A DNA stretch of 64,000 nt from Lysobacteraceae bacterium (lineage in GTDB: Bacteria > Pseudomonadota > Gammaproteobacteria > Xanthomonadales > Xanthomonadaceae). Below the pieces are notes generated by a model. The model was not told where the DNA came from. It made no database searches and saw only the letters and a program-made list of their open reading frames with translations. Position numbers and translations under genes: made by a program. Location of the stretch: positions 248,001 through 312,000 of the forward strand of contig JAEUPQ010000026.1 in NCBI GenBank assembly GCA_016789405.1. Reading direction: 5' to 3'. Below, one piece after another: positions 43,492 to 51,667 of this stretch; within the stretch, counting starts at the first letter, position 1; each line of letters begins with the position of its first letter.

Positions 43492-44084
43492 GCGGCCGGC
43501 GTCCAGTCGGCGAGCAGCGCGGCCGGATCGGGTCGGTCACGCTCGGGTGCTTCGATCTGCACCGAACCGATGTGGATGAAGCCGGCGACCACTTCGTCGC
43601 TGCCGACCCCCAGCGTCTCCCGGATCGCCGGATCGTAGGCGGCCCAGCCGGTCAGCCACTGCGCGCCGAAGTCCATGGCCTGCGCGGCCTGGAGGAGGGC
43701 GAAGCAGACGCAGCCGGCCGTGAGCAGGCGTTCCTGGGCCGGAATCTTCTCGTCCGGCCCCTGCTGCGCGATGACCGTGATGATGACCGGTGCGAAGGAG
43801 AACCGCTGGCGGTCCTTCTCGATGACGCTGTCGGAGGCCGAGCGGTCGCGTTCACGGCTCCGACGCGCGAGAATGCCTCCCAATGCGTGACGGGCGTCGC
43901 CCTCGATGCGGAGGAAGCGGAACGGAACGCGTTTCCCATGGTCGGGCACCCGCACGGCGGACGCCAGCATTCGGAGCAGTTCGTCACGGTTCGGGCCCGG
44001 ACCGCTCAGCTGCCGACTGGGTACCGACCGTCGGCTGTCGAGTGTTTGCAATCTTTGCTGCTGATGATTTGCGAGTCGGGTCAC
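43488..44084 (-). CDS. Nitroreductase-family protein, YdjA-like
   Basis: 198 residues; FMN-binding nitroreductase fold with the YdjA pattern RRSVPSRQLSGPGPNRDELLRMLASAVRVPDHGKRVPFRFLRIEG and a late WLTGWAAYDPAIRETLGV. These small single-domain members reduce nitro or quinone compounds; the real substrate is unknown. The start is GTG at 44084 with GAGG five bases upstream. First gene of the run with the exonuclease and NUDIX genes. Confidence 0.9.
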   Translation of the reverse strand: MTRLANHQQQRLQTLDSRRSVPSRQLSGPGPNRDELLRMLASAVRVPDHGKRVPFRFLRIEGDARHALGGILARRSRERDRSASDSVIEKDRQRFSFAPVIITVIAQQGPDEKIPAQERLLTAGCVCFALLQAAQAMDFGAQWLTGWAAYDPAIRETLGVGSDEVVAGFIHIGSVQIEAPERDRPDPAALLADWTPAA

Positions 44085-44170
44085 AGACGCCTCAGTACGG
44101 TTTGAAGGATCGTATCGTCCGGGTGTCCAGACGCCTCATTCTCCCCCGAAATACTGCCCGAGACGACACC

Positions 44171-46651
44171 ATGGACGACAACAGCCGGTACTACCCTGGC
44201 CGATCGCCCGCAGCACCGCGCCAGAGTTCCGACAAGGTCTATGAATCGTTGCGCCGCGACACGGTGACGGCGCTGTCGGGCGTGCTCGCAGGCTTCTGGG
44301 GAGACATCGAGGAGCAGGTACGCCTGGCGGCGATCGCCAGCCATGACAGCCGCGCGATCTACGACGACCGTCTCGCCATCCGCCTGCTCAACCAGCGCGC
44401 GCTGGAACTGGCCAACCGTTACCGCGAATCGCTCGAGACCGCGTTCGACGCCTGGCGCAATCCGCGCCCGCGCCCGGTCGAGAACAAGAGCATGAGCCTC
44501 ATGTCCGAGGCGCAGCTCGAATCCCATCTTTCCGGCCAGCAGATCATCGAGCTGCTGGAACACCAGCTGATGCATCCGTTGCAGGTGATGCACGAGCGCC
44601 TCGACGCGCTGGCCACCGCGCTGGGCCTGCCGCGGCAGTCGCCCGAGGTCAATCCGCTGCGCCCCGAAGTGCCGGTCACGGCCTTCGTCAAACTCTTTTC
44701 CGAAGACGACCTGACGCCCGAGTTGCGCCGACTGATCTTCCTGCAGCTCGAGAAGCGCCTGTCGAAGACGCTGGTCGAGCTGTATACCAAGGTCAACGAC
44801 TCGCTGGACGCCGGCTTCGCGCCGCGCGAGCAGGCGCAGCAGGAAATGCCGCAGCCGCAGTCGCCGCAGGCAGGCTGGACGCCTGATGGCGGTCTGGTCG
44901 AGGCCCGCCCGCAGCAGCCGCAATACCCCGGCCAGGGGCAGATGCCCAATGGCTATGGTCATCCGCAGCAGGGCGGTTACGGCCAGGCGCCGGCCGGTTA
45001 TGGCCAGCCCAACCCGAACCAGGGCTGGGGCTACGGCCAGCAGATGCCGAACATGCCCGGTCAGCCGATGCAGGGCATGCCCATGCAGGGCATGCCCATG
45101 CAGGGCGCACCGATGCCCGGCCAGATGCCGGGGCAGCCGTTCGGCGCTCCCCAGCCCGGTGGCGGGATGCTCGGCGATGGCAGCGGTCGCCCGCTGCGCT
45201 ATCGCGAATCGGTCCACCAGCAACTGCGCGCCTGGCGCCAGACCGTCCTGCGCCCGGGTTCGGCGCCGCCGTCCCCGTCGTCCATGGTCGGCGTGCGCGT
45301 GCTGGGGCCGCAGGAACTGCTCGGCATCGCTTCGATGCTGCAGGGAGACGATCCGGCGCCGTACGTGCGCGCCATCGCCGGCGATGACCGCCGTCCGCTT
45401 TCTGCCGTGATCCGCGACCAGATCGTGAGCGGCTCGCGCCAGCTCGGCTACGACCCCACCCAGACCCGCTTCAGCGAGCTGGACGAAGATGCGATCGATC
45501 TGGTCGGCATCCTCCTGCAGACCCTGGCCCGCAGCCATGCCGCGCTGACCCGCTCGCGCGCGCTGTACGGCCGCCTCGTGGGTCCCTACCTCAAGCTCGC
45601 CCTTGCCGACGACAGCCTGTTCGACCAGCGCGCCCACCCGGGTCGCAAGCTGCTCGAAGCGCTCAGCGAAGCCTGCGACGGCAACACCGGCGAATCGCCG
45701 CAGGACCAGCAGACCCTGACCCACGCCGAACTGGCGGTGGATCGCGTCGTCGAGGAATACCGCGACGACAAGGCCATCTTCGACATGGCCGCTGCGGAAC
45801 TGCGCGATCACCTGGACAACCAGAAGCGCATGCGCGACGTCGCCGAACAGCGTGCCGCGGAGGCCGTGGGCGGCCGCGAACGCCTGCAGCATGCCCGTCG
45901 TGCGGTCGACGAGCTCGTGGCTTCGCGTCTTGCCGAGCGCCAGCTCACCGACGGCATCGCCGAATTCCTGACCGGTCACTGGCGCCATCACCTGGTCCAG
46001 ACCTGGTTGCGTGAAGGTCCGAGTTCCGCGCAGTACCTGTCCGCCGTCGCCATCGGTGAAAGCCTGGTGCAGGCCGATGCGTATGCGATGCGTGCCGAGG
46101 GCGGGCGTGTCGCCGACAAGATCCTCGAACTGCAGGGGCCGCTGGGCCGTTGCTACGCGAGCTGCGGTCTGGACGCCGTCGCTGCACGCGATTCGCTGTC
46201 GAAGATCGTGTCTGCGCTGGCCTTCCCGGATCGTGCGCGCATGCGGCATGCCCTTCCGACCGAGGACGACGCTGCGGCTTCGGCCGAGCCGAACGATGCC
46301 GCGAACTGGGGCGGACTGCGTGTGGTCGGCGGTACCGACTCCCTCGACTTCGACCCTGCGCTCGCTGCGCGCCTGCGCCGTCTGCGCGTGGGCCAGAACC
46401 TGCGCCTGATCGAAGAAGACGGACAGGAAACGTCGGGCCGCATCGCATGGGTCAGCCCGCTGACCTCGCGCTTCCTCATCGTCAACCGCCGCGGCATGCG
46501 CAAGCTGGTGGTGACGCCGGAAGAACTGGCTGCGCTGGTCGCCAAGAATCGCGTGATCCTGCGTTCGTCGGAAGCACCGTTCGACGAGGCGATGCGCCAG
46601 ATGTGGCAGACCCTCAACACGTCGCGCGGCGCGGTCAGCGGCATCGCCTGA
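44171..46651 (+). CDS. DUF1631 family protein (second copy)
   Basis: 826-residue cytoplasmic protein, paralogous to the gene at 19445. Shared blocks include ELDEDAIDLVGILLQTL, LALADDSLFDQRAHPGRKLLEAL and a C-terminal beta-rich domain (RIAWVSPLTSRFLIVNRRGMRKLVV). A Gln/Gly/Pro/Met-rich linker (about residues 224-340) separates two helical halves. There is no PilZ partner next to it. The start at 44171 gives MDDNSRYYPG. Function unknown. Confidence 0.88.
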   Translation: MDDNSRYYPGRSPAAPRQSSDKVYESLRRDTVTALSGVLAGFWGDIEEQVRLAAIASHDSRAIYDDRLAIRLLNQRALELANRYRESLETAFDAWRNPRPRPVENKSMSLMSEAQLESHLSGQQIIELLEHQLMHPLQVMHERLDALATALGLPRQSPEVNPLRPEVPVTAFVKLFSEDDLTPELRRLIFLQLEKRLSKTLVELYTKVNDSLDAGFAPREQAQQEMPQPQSPQAGWTPDGGLVEARPQQPQYPGQGQMPNGYGHPQQGGYGQAPAGYGQPNPNQGWGYGQQMPNMPGQPMQGMPMQGMPMQGAPMPGQMPGQPFGAPQPGGGMLGDGSGRPLRYRESVHQQLRAWRQTVLRPGSAPPSPSSMVGVRVLGPQELLGIASMLQGDDPAPYVRAIAGDDRRPLSAVIRDQIVSGSRQLGYDPTQTRFSELDEDAIDLVGILLQTLARSHAALTRSRALYGRLVGPYLKLALADDSLFDQRAHPGRKLLEALSEACDGNTGESPQDQQTLTHAELAVDRVVEEYRDDKAIFDMAAAELRDHLDNQKRMRDVAEQRAAEAVGGRERLQHARRAVDELVASRLAERQLTDGIAEFLTGHWRHHLVQTWLREGPSSAQYLSAVAIGESLVQADAYAMRAEGGRVADKILELQGPLGRCYASCGLDAVAARDSLSKIVSALAFPDRARMRHALPTEDDAAASAEPNDAANWGGLRVVGGTDSLDFDPALAARLRRLRVGQNLRLIEEDGQETSGRIAWVSPLTSRFLIVNRRGMRKLVVTPEELAALVAKNRVILRSSEAPFDEAMRQMWQTLNTSRGAVSGIA
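45068..45112 (+). repeat. 15-bp tandem repeat in DUF1631 linker
   Basis: ATGCAGGGCATGCCC is repeated twice exactly and once diverged, coding for Met-Gln-Gly-Met-Pro units in the low-complexity linker. Confidence 0.8.
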
Positions 46652-46931
46652 TCGGCTGGTCAAGCGTCGTTGCCGGCTCCCCGGCCGGTGATGCAGGCGC
46701 CACCGAAGCGAGATCCCATCGAAGACACCCGGGCCGCTGGCAGCAATGCCGGCGGCCTGTTCGCTTCTGGCCGGCCATGTTCGCCTCGAGGCATCTCAAG
46801 GGGCGGGCGCCCGGCGCACCGCCGTGGGTTATGCGTTTTCGTTGTGGCGCAATGTCGCCGCTGCAGGAGAGCCGTCACGCCGACCTGCTAGGATGCCGTT
46901 CACCCAACGAATGCGCTGAGGAGAGCGGGCA

Positions 46932-48059
46932 ATGGCGGAAGCGAGTGCAGGAGCGGCGGCGAAGGTGGTGATCGGTTCGGTGCGCGAAACCGCACCGGGC
47001 GAGCGGCGCGTCGCGCTGACGCCGGAGACCTGCAAGAAGCTGGTCGCCGCGGGCGCAACGGTCCGCATCGAGCGCGGCCTTGGCCAGGCAGCCCACCAGC
47101 CCGACAGCGCGTATGCCGACGCCGGCGCCGATGTGGTCGACACCGCCGATGCCGTGCTCGCCAATGCCGACATCGTGGTTTGCGTGCAGCCGCCTTCGCC
47201 CGCAGCCATTGCGTCGATCAAGTCCGGAGCGGTGCTGGTCGGCATGCTGCAGCCGCAGGCCGATGCCGCGCGCGGTGATGCCATCCAGGCGCGTGGCCTC
47301 GTCGCGTTTCCGCTGGAGCGCCTGCCTCGCACCACGCGCGCGCAGGCGATGGACATCCTCAGCTCGCAGGCCGGCATGGCCGGTTACAAGGCGGTGCTGA
47401 TCTCGGCGCAGCTGGCGCCCAGGTTCTTCCCGATGCTCACCACCGCGGCGGGCACGATCCGGCCATCGAAGGTGCTGATCGTCGGTGCCGGTGTCGCAGG
47501 CCTGCAGGCCGTCGCGACCGCCAAGCGCCTCGGCGCCCAGGTCGAAGGTTTCGATGTCCGCCCGGAAACCCGCGAGCAGATCGAATCGCTCGGCGGCAAG
47601 TTCCTCGACCTCGGGGTCAGCGCTGCAGGCGAGGGCGGCTACGCGCGCCAACTCACCGACGAGGAACGCGCACTGCAGCAGCAGCGCCTCGCCGACCACC
47701 TCAAGGGCATCGACGTGATCGTGTCGACCGCCGCCGTGCCCGGGCGCCCCGCGCCGAAGATCATCACCGCAGCGATGGTCGCGGGGATGAAGCCGGGCAG
47801 CGTGATCGTGGACCTCGCCGCCGAAACCGGCGGCAACTGCGAGCTGACCCGTCCGGGCGAGACCATCGATCAGGGCGGCGTCACGATCGCGGGCCCGCTC
47901 AATCTCGCCAGCAGCGGCGCGATGCACGCGAGCGACATGTTCGCCCGCAACGTCTTCAATTTCGTGTCGCTGCTGCTCGACAAGCAGGGCGCGCTGCAAT
48001 TCGACTGGAACGATGAACTGCTGGCCAGGACCGTCTGGCCGGAGCGCGCCGCGTCCTGA
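46932..48059 (+). CDS. pntAA: NAD(P) transhydrogenase alpha subunit, domain I (PntAA)
   Basis: 375-residue soluble NAD(H)-binding component (dI) of proton-translocating transhydrogenase, which moves hydride between NADH and NADP. Seen: GERRVALTPETCKKLVAAGATV, TTAAGTIRPSKVLIVGAGVAGLQAV (Rossmann motif) and the mobile-loop region GGYARQLTDEE. It is the short form that needs separate membrane subunits PntAB and PntB, yet neither follows; a hairpin and an unrelated gene do. Alanine-dehydrogenase-like proteins share the fold, but the C-terminal MFARNVFNFVSLLL is typical of PntAA. Confidence 0.9.
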   Translation: MAEASAGAAAKVVIGSVRETAPGERRVALTPETCKKLVAAGATVRIERGLGQAAHQPDSAYADAGADVVDTADAVLANADIVVCVQPPSPAAIASIKSGAVLVGMLQPQADAARGDAIQARGLVAFPLERLPRTTRAQAMDILSSQAGMAGYKAVLISAQLAPRFFPMLTTAAGTIRPSKVLIVGAGVAGLQAVATAKRLGAQVEGFDVRPETREQIESLGGKFLDLGVSAAGEGGYARQLTDEERALQQQRLADHLKGIDVIVSTAAVPGRPAPKIITAAMVAGMKPGSVIVDLAAETGGNCELTRPGETIDQGGVTIAGPLNLASSGAMHASDMFARNVFNFVSLLLDKQGALQFDWNDELLARTVWPERAAS

Positions 48060-48075
48060 TCCCCCTCTGTTTGCG

Positions 48076-48100
48076 GGGCCCGGCGTCCTGAACCGGGCCC
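48076..48100 (+). terminator. Hairpin after pntAA
   Basis: GGGCCCGG (48076-48083) pairs with CCGGGCCC (48093-48100) around a 9-base loop, 17 bases after the stop. There is no T-run, so it is only a weak terminator candidate. Confidence 0.45.
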
Positions 48101-48131
48101 GCCTGCCGTTCGCCCATACGGGATGCGAGGG

Positions 48132-48159
48132 TTGCCTGTTGCCGCCGGCCGGGCATACC
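48132..48159 (+). promoter_or_regulatory. Candidate sigma-70 promoter
   Basis: TTGCCT (48132-48137) and CATACC (48154-48159) are 16 bases apart, about 70 bases ahead of the small gene at 48227, which also has a near-perfect ribosome-binding site. Confidence 0.4.
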
Positions 48160-48226
48160 CTCGGCGTGGCTGGCTCGTCCGTCGAGCTGGCCCGACGATG
48201 AAAGGACACGAGAAGGAGGCCGCGAC

Positions 48227-48763
48227 ATGACGCAAGCGTTCGATGGACACGAAGCCGGGCCGCAGGACAACGCGCAGGAGACCCGGGGGGCGCATGGCGT
48301 CGCGCTGGCCGCGCCCGAACGACAGGGCCCCATGCTGCAGGCGCCGCAGAAACCCCGCGAACTCGAAATGAGCGCCAGCGAGCGTGAACTGTACGTCCGT
48401 GCGGTCAGCCTCGTGCAGAACAAGGCGGGGCTGAGCGAAGACGACGCGCGCAAGGTCGCCACGGATGTCGTCCTGACCGCGCGCACCACGCCGGGATTGT
48501 CGGAAAAGCCCGAGTACATGGACGTGCGCAATGGCCACGTCATGCTCGCGCAGAAGATCGACAAGGAGCCGATCTTCAGCGGCTACGTGAACATCGAGCA
48601 GTCGAAGGCGCAGAGCGAGCAGCAGGTGGCCGCGAAGTTCGACCAGCACGACCGCGTGCTGCAGGAGCGCCAGGCACGCGATGCCGAGCGCGAGGCCAAA
48701 CCGCTGGCGCAGGCGGTCGAAGATCGCGTCACCAACAGTTTCACGTTCTCGCGTTCGATCTGA
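48227..48763 (+). CDS. Small protein with a possible diverged XVIPCD
   Basis: 178 residues, hydrophilic, no signal peptide, with a very strong ribosome-binding site (AAGGAGG, eight bases upstream). Residues about 50-150 follow the XVIPCD order: ERELYVRAVSLVQ (compare HPDHRLYQQAVSNLEQ), an SEDDARKVATDV helix, a beta stretch NGHVMLAQKI (compare GQSYLVAVQG) and YVNIEQSKAQSEQQ (compare YIDYQQAVNQTVEQ). Identity is low, so this is a suggestion. There is no room for a catalytic domain. Alternatives: a helical regulatory or structural protein. It stands alone, ending at a strong terminator. Confidence 0.6.
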   Translation: MTQAFDGHEAGPQDNAQETRGAHGVALAAPERQGPMLQAPQKPRELEMSASERELYVRAVSLVQNKAGLSEDDARKVATDVVLTARTTPGLSEKPEYMDVRNGHVMLAQKIDKEPIFSGYVNIEQSKAQSEQQVAAKFDQHDRVLQERQARDAEREAKPLAQAVEDRVTNSFTFSRSI

Positions 48764-48820
48764 TCCTGCGTTTGCGCGACATCGCCGGACGTACCGGCCA
48801 CTGAAGCAGGCCGGATGCAA

Positions 48821-48844
48821 CAACGGCGCCCGAGGGCGCCGTTG
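48821..48844. terminator. Bidirectional terminator between convergent genes
   Basis: CAACGGCGCC and GGCGCCGTTG form a 10-bp stem with a CGAG loop, followed by a short T-rich stretch (TCGTCT). Confidence 0.75.
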
Positions 48845-48871
48845 TCGTCTCTGCGATATGCAGACTATCGG

Positions 48872-50650
48872 TCAGGGCTTTGCCTGTGCCGCAGCATCCG
48901 CCGCCGGCGTGGCCGGCGTGGCCTTCAGCGATGCCGGCGGATTCGCCGCCATCATCCTGTCGCGCGCGGCGCGGAACGGATTGCCTTCGTACCAGTTCGG
49001 CCAGGCGTCGCCGTGGGTGAGCGCCAGGCCGACTTCGAACAGCGATGCGAGATCCTGCATCGTGCCGTCGAGCTTCCACGTCGTCGGGTCGTACTCGTCG
49101 TCCGGCTTGTGGTAGCGGTGTTCGTTGTAATCCTTGCCGGCCGCTTCGCCTGCGGCGGTGCCGCCTTCCAGCAGGTCGTTGCCGCCGTCGGCGTACAGCG
49201 CGGGCACGCCGGCCTTCGCGAAGTTGAAGTGATCCGAGCGGAAGTAGTAACCGCCGGCCGGATTCGATTCCTCGACCAGCGTGCGGCCCTGGCGTTCGGC
49301 GATCGGCTTGAGGATGTCCTCCATCTCCGAATTGCCCTTGCCGACCACGGTCAGGTCACGCGTACGGCCGGACACGCTCATCGCATCGATGTTGATCACG
49401 CCGACCGTGCGATCCAGCGGAATGCTCGGATGCGCGACGTAGTACTTGGAACCGAGCAGGCCGGATTCCTCCAGCGTCACCGCGACGAACAGCGCCGAGC
49501 GCTTCGGCTTCGCGCCCTTGGCCATCGCCTCGGCGATTTCCAGGATGCCCGCGACGCCGGTCGCGTTGTCGACGGCGCCGTTGTAGATGTTGTCGCCTTC
49601 CTCGCCGTCATGCTTGCCGAGATGGTCCCAGTGGGCCATGTAGACCACGGCTTCCTCGGGCCGTTCGCTGCCCGGCAGCAGGGCGAGCACGTTGCGCGAT
49701 TCCTTCTCGGCGATGGTGCTCTTCAGGGTCACGCTGGCCTTGGCCGGCAGGGTCACCGGCTTGAAGCCGCGCTTGCCGGCGGCAGCGCGCATGGCATCGA
49801 GATCGAGGCCGGCATCGGCGAACAGCGACTTGGCCTGCTCTCCCGTGATCCAGCCCTGCAGCGGCACGCGCGGTGCCGGGTCGTCGGCCGCGCGCAGGTC
49901 GTATTGCGCGCCTGACCAGGAATTCTTGACCACGTCCCAACCGTACGACGCGCCTTCGGTGTCGTGGATGATCAGTGCGGCGGCGGCGCCCTTGCGGCCC
50001 GCTTCCTCGAACTTGTAGGTCCAGCGGCCGTAGTAGGTCATGCGGTTGCCGTCGAACAGCGTCGCGTCCTTGCTGTGGAAGCCCGGATCGTTGACGAACA
50101 TGACCACGGTCTTGCCCTTCACGTCGACGCCGGCGTAATCGTTCCAGTTCTGCTCCGGCGCATCCACGCCGTAGCCGACGAACACCAGGTCGCTGCCGTC
50201 GATCTTCACTTCGGGCTGGCCGGTGCGCGTGCCGATCACCATGTCGGTGCCGAACTTCAGCGTGCGCGGCTTGCCCTTCACGTCGAGCGTCATCGCCGTC
50301 GATTCGTCGGCGGTGGTTTCCATCATCGGAACCGTCTGGAAATAGCTGTCGCCATTGCCCGGCTTCAGGCCCATGCGCTCGAACTGCGCCTTCAGGTACT
50401 GCACGGTCTTCTCCTCGCCCGGCGTGCCCGGGGCGCGGCCCTCGAATTCATCTGAGGCCAGCACGCGAACGTGCTCGGCGAAATCGGCGGGATCCAGCGC
50501 ATCCTTGAACGCGAACGCAGCCGGCTTGGCGGCATCGGCGGCCGGCTTCGCGGCCGGCGCATCCTCGCCCTTGCACGCGCTCAGCGCAGCGGCGGCAGCG
50601 AGGGACAACAACAGGGCCTTGGGCAGGGTCTTGGGCAATGAGCGGCTCAT
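48872..50650 (-). CDS. M28-family metallopeptidase lipoprotein
   Basis: 592 residues with a lipoprotein signal (lipobox ALSAC, Cys26) and an Ala/Pro/Lys tether. A PA domain insert is seen (DYAGVDVKGKTVVMFVND; AAALIIHDTEG). The two-zinc M28 catalytic domain has ligands in MAHWDHLG, NGAVDNATG, TLEESGLLG, INIDAMS and EHRYHKPDDEY. It is an aminopeptidase-type enzyme, likely anchored in the outer membrane or periplasm. The ATG at 50650 begins the signal peptide. Confidence 0.93.
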   Translation of the reverse strand: MSRSLPKTLPKALLLSLAAAAALSACKGEDAPAAKPAADAAKPAAFAFKDALDPADFAEHVRVLASDEFEGRAPGTPGEEKTVQYLKAQFERMGLKPGNGDSYFQTVPMMETTADESTAMTLDVKGKPRTLKFGTDMVIGTRTGQPEVKIDGSDLVFVGYGVDAPEQNWNDYAGVDVKGKTVVMFVNDPGFHSKDATLFDGNRMTYYGRWTYKFEEAGRKGAAAALIIHDTEGASYGWDVVKNSWSGAQYDLRAADDPAPRVPLQGWITGEQAKSLFADAGLDLDAMRAAAGKRGFKPVTLPAKASVTLKSTIAEKESRNVLALLPGSERPEEAVVYMAHWDHLGKHDGEEGDNIYNGAVDNATGVAGILEIAEAMAKGAKPKRSALFVAVTLEESGLLGSKYYVAHPSIPLDRTVGVINIDAMSVSGRTRDLTVVGKGNSEMEDILKPIAERQGRTLVEESNPAGGYYFRSDHFNFAKAGVPALYADGGNDLLEGGTAAGEAAGKDYNEHRYHKPDDEYDPTTWKLDGTMQDLASLFEVGLALTHGDAWPNWYEGNPFRAARDRMMAANPPASLKATPATPAADAAAQAKP

Positions 50651-50747
50651 CGTGCGGTCTCGGTATTTCCTGACGAACGGAAGCCGGAGTGTACGACGAC
50701 GGGGCGTGATCCCGCCCAGACGCGATGTGCCGTTCGTGGCGAGCACG

Positions 50748-50773
50748 AAAAAAAGCCCCGGGGATGCCGGGGC
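50748..50773 (-). terminator. Intrinsic terminator of the repeat-protein gene
   Basis: On the minus strand GCCCCGG and CCGGGGC pair around a 5-base loop and are followed by seven T residues. It lies 46 bases past the stop of the gene at 50819-51568. Confidence 0.9.
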
Positions 50774-50818
50774 GGGGAGGGAGGAGCGAAACCCGCGGCC
50801 GGGACAGTCCTGCCGCGA

Positions 50819-51568
50819 TCAGTCCTTCGGTGCCGTCGCGCCGTCGTAGCGGACGGCGGTGGCGCCGGTGACCTGGCCGATGCGCGCGGTGCTGTGCACG
50901 TAGAGGTTCACTTCGCGCTTGAACACCAGCGGGCCTTCGACTATGGCGTTGGGGCCGACGATGATGCGCAGCTTGCGCTTCTTCGCACTGACCGGCATCC
51001 AGTTGCTGGTCGGCTTCTCGACGGTGATGCCGCCGCGCACATGGGAGCCGACGCCGACGGTGATGTCGCCGTTGACGGTGCTGATGCTGCCGGCGACGTC
51101 GGTGTCGACCAGGCCGATCGCGCCGTTCACGGTCTCCACGTCCTTGCCGATGCTGCTGCCGCGGTCGACGAACACGCTGCCGTTGACGGTCTCGATGTCG
51201 CCGACCTGGCTGCCGCCGCCGAGGCGGACGCTGCCGTTGACGGTCTGCACGCTGGTGGCGCGGACGCGCTCGTCGCCGCGGATGCTGCCGTTCACGGTTT
51301 CCGCGTCGCCGATGCTGGCGCCGGCTTCGAGGTGGATGCTGCCGTTCACGGTGGTCGTGTCGCTGGCCTTGGCGTTGGCTTCGACGCGGATGCTGCCGTT
51401 CACGGTGGTGAGGTCGCCGTAGGTCTGGCCGGCGTGTGCGGTGATGCTGCCCATGACCTTGTCGACGTCGTTGTTGCCGGCGCTCGCGACGGCCGGGAGC
51501 AGCGCGGCGAGCGCGACGGCGAGGACGGTGGCACGGGCGGACGTGGTCGAGGGACGGAACTTGAGCAT
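50819..51568 (-). CDS. Secreted protein with seven 18-residue TVNG repeats (predicted beta-solenoid)
   Basis: 249 residues with a signal peptide (cut near AVASA, residue 30). From residue 55 the motif Thr-Val-Asn-Gly recurs at 55, 73, 91, 109, 127, 146 and 164, spaced 18 (once 19), usually as TVNGS[IV], with an imperfect copy at 38. Such short regular repeats with Asn-Gly turns fit a right- or left-handed beta-solenoid, as in bactofilin-like and DUF4097-type proteins. A C-terminal part after 185 is non-repetitive (KKRKLRIIVGPNAIVEG). Function unknown; a periplasmic or surface scaffold is plausible. It has its own terminator. Confidence 0.82.
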   Translation of the reverse strand: MLKFRPSTTSARATVLAVALAALLPAVASAGNNDVDKVMGSITAHAGQTYGDLTTVNGSIRVEANAKASDTTTVNGSIHLEAGASIGDAETVNGSIRGDERVRATSVQTVNGSVRLGGGSQVGDIETVNGSVFVDRGSSIGKDVETVNGAIGLVDTDVAGSISTVNGDITVGVGSHVRGGITVEKPTSNWMPVSAKKRKLRIIVGPNAIVEGPLVFKREVNLYVHSTARIGQVTGATAVRYDGATAPKD

Positions 51569-51627
51569 GGGGGCCTCTGGTGTGATCGGGCGATGTGCCC
51601 GTGGGACCTAGGATGCGGGGGCTTCGC

Positions 51628-51633
51628 TACAAT
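51628..51633 (+). promoter_or_regulatory. Candidate -10 box for gpmI
   Basis: TACAAT (five of six consensus bases) lies 34 bases before the gpmI start. The -35 region is not clearly matched. Confidence 0.4.
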
Positions 51634-51667
51634 CGCATCTGTCCGAAGTCACTGCCCCGAAGGTCAT

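Noticed and set aside
43488..44084. BluB (dimethylbenzimidazole synthase) for the nitroreductase gene
   Set aside because: The N-terminal RRS...PDHGKRVPFRF and the late WLTGWAAYDP pattern match YdjA-like nitroreductases, and no cobalamin genes are nearby.
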